DNA of 8,182 nucleotides, taken from NCBI GenBank assembly GCA_905373555.1, contig CAJPTP010000037.1, positions 1 to 8,182 of the forward strand, in the 5' to 3' direction. The position numbers and the translations under genes are program-made. Within the stretch, counting starts at the first letter, position 1; every line of letters starts with the position of its first letter. The stretch comes from an uncultured Francisella sp. Lineage in GTDB: Bacteria; Pseudomonadota; Gammaproteobacteria; Burkholderiales; Neisseriaceae. The notes under the pieces were generated by a model. The model worked only from the letters and a program-made list of their open reading frames with translations. It had not been told where the DNA came from and made no database searches. Below are positions 5,991 to 8,182 of this stretch, piece after piece.

Positions 5991-6022
5991 AGGGCGGCCT
6001 GCCGCCGGAAAGACGCATTCCC

Positions 6023-8116
6023 ATGCCAACACAAAGTTTGCTCGTTGAGCTTTTGACCGAAGAATTGCCTCCCAAAGCCCTGAGGGGCTTGGGCGAAGCC
6101 TTTGCGGGCGAAATCGTTCGCGGCCTGTCCGACGCCAAGTTCGTCTCGCGCGAGGCGCAGTTTGAGTTTTTCGCGACCCCAAGGCGCTTGGCCGCCCTGA
6201 TTCGCGGCGTGTCCGAGCAGCCCAAGCGCTCGGCGTCGATGCGCAAAGGCCCGTCGGTCAAAAGCGGCCTCGACGCCGAGGGCAAGCCCACCAAGGCGCT
6301 GGAAGGCTTCCTGCGCGCCAACGGCGTGAGCTTCGCCGATTTGAAGCGCCAAGGCGAAGGCAAAAAAGAGTTCTTCTATTTCGAGGCCGAGGCCGAGGCC
6401 CAATCGCTGCCGGACGCCTTGGAGGCGGCCGCGAAGGAGGCGGCGCGCAAGCTGCCCGTCCCCAAGCTCATGCGCTGGGGCGATCGGGTGCATTACTTCG
6501 CGCGCCCGGTGCACGGCCTGGTTGCGATGCTGGGCGACAAAGTTTTGCCCGTGAGCCTGTTCGGCTTTGAGGCGTCCAACGTCACCCGCGGCCATCGCTT
6601 CCTGTCGCAAGGCGACGTCGCGATCCCCGACGCCGAGAGCTACGCCCGGGTCTTGCGCGAGCAAGGGCGCGTCGTGGTCTCGTTCGACGAGCGCTTGGAG
6701 GAGATCCGCGCGCAGGTTGAGCGCCTCGCGCAGCCGCTCGGCGCCTCGCCCGCGGCCGACGAATCGCTGTACGAGGAGGTCGCCGCCTTGGTCGAGTGGC
6801 CCAAGGCGCTGGTCGGAACCTTCGAGGAGCACTTCCTGGGCGTGCCGCAGGAGTGCCTGATCCTCACGATGCAGCAAAACCAGAAGTATTTCCCCTTGGT
6901 CGACGCGCAAGGCAAGCTCATCAACAAGTTCGTGGTGGTCTCGAACATGGAGATCGCCGACGGCGACTACGGCAACATCGTCAAAGGCAACGAGCGCGTG
7001 CTGCGGGCCCGCTTGTCCGACGCGGCGTTTTTCTACGAGCAAGACTCCAAGGCGACGTTGGAGTCGCGCCTGCCCAAGCTCGAGGGCATCGTTTACCAAA
7101 ACAAGATCGGCTCTCTGCGCGAGCGGGTGACGAGATTGGTGGCCTTGGCCAGCGAGATCGCGCGGCTCACGGGCGCCGACGCGGCGCTGTGCGAGCGCGC
7201 CGCGCTGCTGTCCAAGTGCGACCTCGTGACCGACATGGTGGGCGAGTTTCCCGAGCTGCAGGGGCAGATGGGCTACCGCTACGCCTTGTTGGACAAAGAA
7301 AGCTCGATCGTGGCCCAAGCGATCGGCCAACAGTACATGCCCCGCTTCGCCCAAGACGAGCTGCCTCAAGACCCCGTCGCCGTCGCCGTGTCCCTGGCCG
7401 ACAAAATCGAGGCGCTGGTCGGGATTTTCGGGGTGGGCATGGCGCCCACGGGCGACAAAGACCCCTTTGCGCTGCGCCGCGCCGCCTTGGGCGCGATTCG
7501 CATGCTGCTGGGCCTCGACGTCGACGTCCCGGCGCTGCTGCGCTTTGCCCAAAAGCTCTTCCCCGAGGGCGCGCTGTCCGACTCCGCGGCCGAGGAGGTG
7601 TACGACTTCATGCTCCAAAGGCTGTCGGTGATGCAGCAGCAGAATTTCCCGCGCGACGTCGTGGCGGCCGCCTTGGACGTGCGCCCCGCCGAATTCAAGT
7701 CGCTGCCCTCCAAGCTTGCCGCCTTGGCGGTGTTCCGCGGCTTGCCCGAGGCCGGGGCGCTGTCGGCGGCGAACAAGCGCGTGGCCAATTTGCTCAAAAA
7801 GGCCGACGCGCCGCTGGCGGACGTGGATGAGAGCCTGTTTGAGACCGAGCAGGAGAAACAACTGCTAATCGCCGTGCGCGAGCTCACGCGCGACGTGCGC
7901 GCGATCGCGCTGGAGAAGGATTACGAAAAGGCCCTGCGCCGCTTGGCGCAGATCAAGCCGGCGGTCGACGCCTTTTTCGACGGCGTGATGGTTTTGGCCG
8001 ACGACCCCAAGGCGCGGCAAAATCGCCTCAACCTGTTGGGCTTGCTCAACGGGGAGCTCAACCGCGGCGCCAATATCGGCCTGCTGGAGCCGGAGGGCGC
8101 GGAGACGGCCGCTTAG
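6023..8116 (+). CDS. glyS: Glycine--tRNA ligase beta subunit
   Basis: This is the beta subunit of alpha2beta2 glycyl-tRNA synthetase, which in this family binds the tRNA and is needed for aminoacylation with GlyQ. It has 697 residues against 689 in E. coli. Recognisable blocks are SLLVELLTEELPPKAL (5-20), FFATPRRLAALI (49-60), KLPVPKLMRWGDRVHYFARPVH (143-164), TRGHRFL (188-194), EEVAALVEWP (251-260), QQNQKYFPL (284-292) and NERVLRARLSDAAFFY (323-338). The HD-like region follows with LLSKCDLVTDMVGEFPELQGQMG (395-417) and GDKDPFALRRAALG (477-490). The C-terminal anticodon-binding-type region has ANKRVANLLKK (583-593) and DAFFDGVMVLADD (649-661). The start at 6023 is set by homology; its ribosome binding site is weak, GGAAAG at 6007-6012 ten bases upstream. 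The same frame is open back to 5684, overlapping glyQ, but that extension is Arg/Pro/Gly-rich and not GlyS-like. No terminator is seen in the 66 bases after the stop. Confidence 0.98.
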   Translation: MPTQSLLVELLTEELPPKALRGLGEAFAGEIVRGLSDAKFVSREAQFEFFATPRRLAALIRGVSEQPKRSASMRKGPSVKSGLDAEGKPTKALEGFLRANGVSFADLKRQGEGKKEFFYFEAEAEAQSLPDALEAAAKEAARKLPVPKLMRWGDRVHYFARPVHGLVAMLGDKVLPVSLFGFEASNVTRGHRFLSQGDVAIPDAESYARVLREQGRVVVSFDERLEEIRAQVERLAQPLGASPAADESLYEEVAALVEWPKALVGTFEEHFLGVPQECLILTMQQNQKYFPLVDAQGKLINKFVVVSNMEIADGDYGNIVKGNERVLRARLSDAAFFYEQDSKATLESRLPKLEGIVYQNKIGSLRERVTRLVALASEIARLTGADAALCERAALLSKCDLVTDMVGEFPELQGQMGYRYALLDKESSIVAQAIGQQYMPRFAQDELPQDPVAVAVSLADKIEALVGIFGVGMAPTGDKDPFALRRAALGAIRMLLGLDVDVPALLRFAQKLFPEGALSDSAAEEVYDFMLQRLSVMQQQNFPRDVVAAALDVRPAEFKSLPSKLAALAVFRGLPEAGALSAANKRVANLLKKADAPLADVDESLFETEQEKQLLIAVRELTRDVRAIALEKDYEKALRRLAQIKPAVDAFFDGVMVLADDPKARQNRLNLLGLLNGELNRGANIGLLEPEGAETAA

Positions 8117-8182
8117 CCGAAGAGCGGGTTCGGGGGCGACCCGGCCGGGAATGCCCTCAACCCGGGCCGCCGATTTCAAGCC

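Noticed and set aside
5684..6022. In-frame N-terminal extension of glyS overlapping glyQ
   Set aside because: The 113 extra codons are not GlyS-like and include the hairpin-rich spacer; the conserved beginning is at 6023.
5960..7861. A 633-codon open frame on the minus strand, antisense to glyS
   Set aside because: Same reasoning: fully covered by a conserved gene on the other strand, Gln/Arg/His-rich product without family features.

Overview
This window is a G+C-rich stretch of an ordinary bacterial chromosome, most likely a betaproteobacterium of the order Burkholderiales. The pointers are the HslV N-terminus (a six-residue propeptide ahead of the catalytic Thr-Thr), the two-gene glyQ/glyS glycyl-tRNA synthetase with the 'GPEPWR..Y.QPSRRP' GlyQ wording, and a leucine codon mix rich in TTG despite the high G+C. 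The genus cannot be fixed from the sequence alone.

Layout, left to right: (1) hslV on the minus strand (43-597), the peptidase of the HslVU (ClpQY) protease; hslU would lie beyond the left edge. (2) A 633-base divergent spacer (598-1230). It holds an excellent sigma-32 heat-shock promoter facing hslV and a weaker candidate sigma-70-type promoter facing glcB, set between two perfect palindromes. (3) glcB on the plus strand (1231-3414), malate synthase G, complete with its active-site residues. (4) A bidirectional intrinsic terminator (3466-3498) serving glcB and the convergent gene. (5) A yfeH-like bile acid:sodium symporter family membrane protein on the minus strand (3635-4708). (6) A 212-base divergent spacer with a heptamer tandem repeat, a hairpin and a likely glyQ promoter. 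(7) glyQ (4921-5838) and glyS (6023-8116) on the plus strand, the alpha and beta subunits of tetrameric glycyl-tRNA synthetase. They are separated by an unusually long 184-base spacer packed with perfect inverted repeats. The last 66 bases show no gene.

The five genes are conserved housekeeping or central-metabolism genes: protein quality control, glyoxylate use, transport and translation. They form at least four separate transcription units rather than one pathway. I see no mobile element, CRISPR array, tRNA, rRNA or recognisable riboswitch, and no new protein system. The interest lies in the non-coding DNA: the heat-shock promoter, the palindrome-rich spacers, the strong over-representation of GGCGCC in the hslV-glcB spacer, and the structured glyQ-glyS junction. 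The many long open frames antisense to glcB and glyS look like by-products of high G+C.
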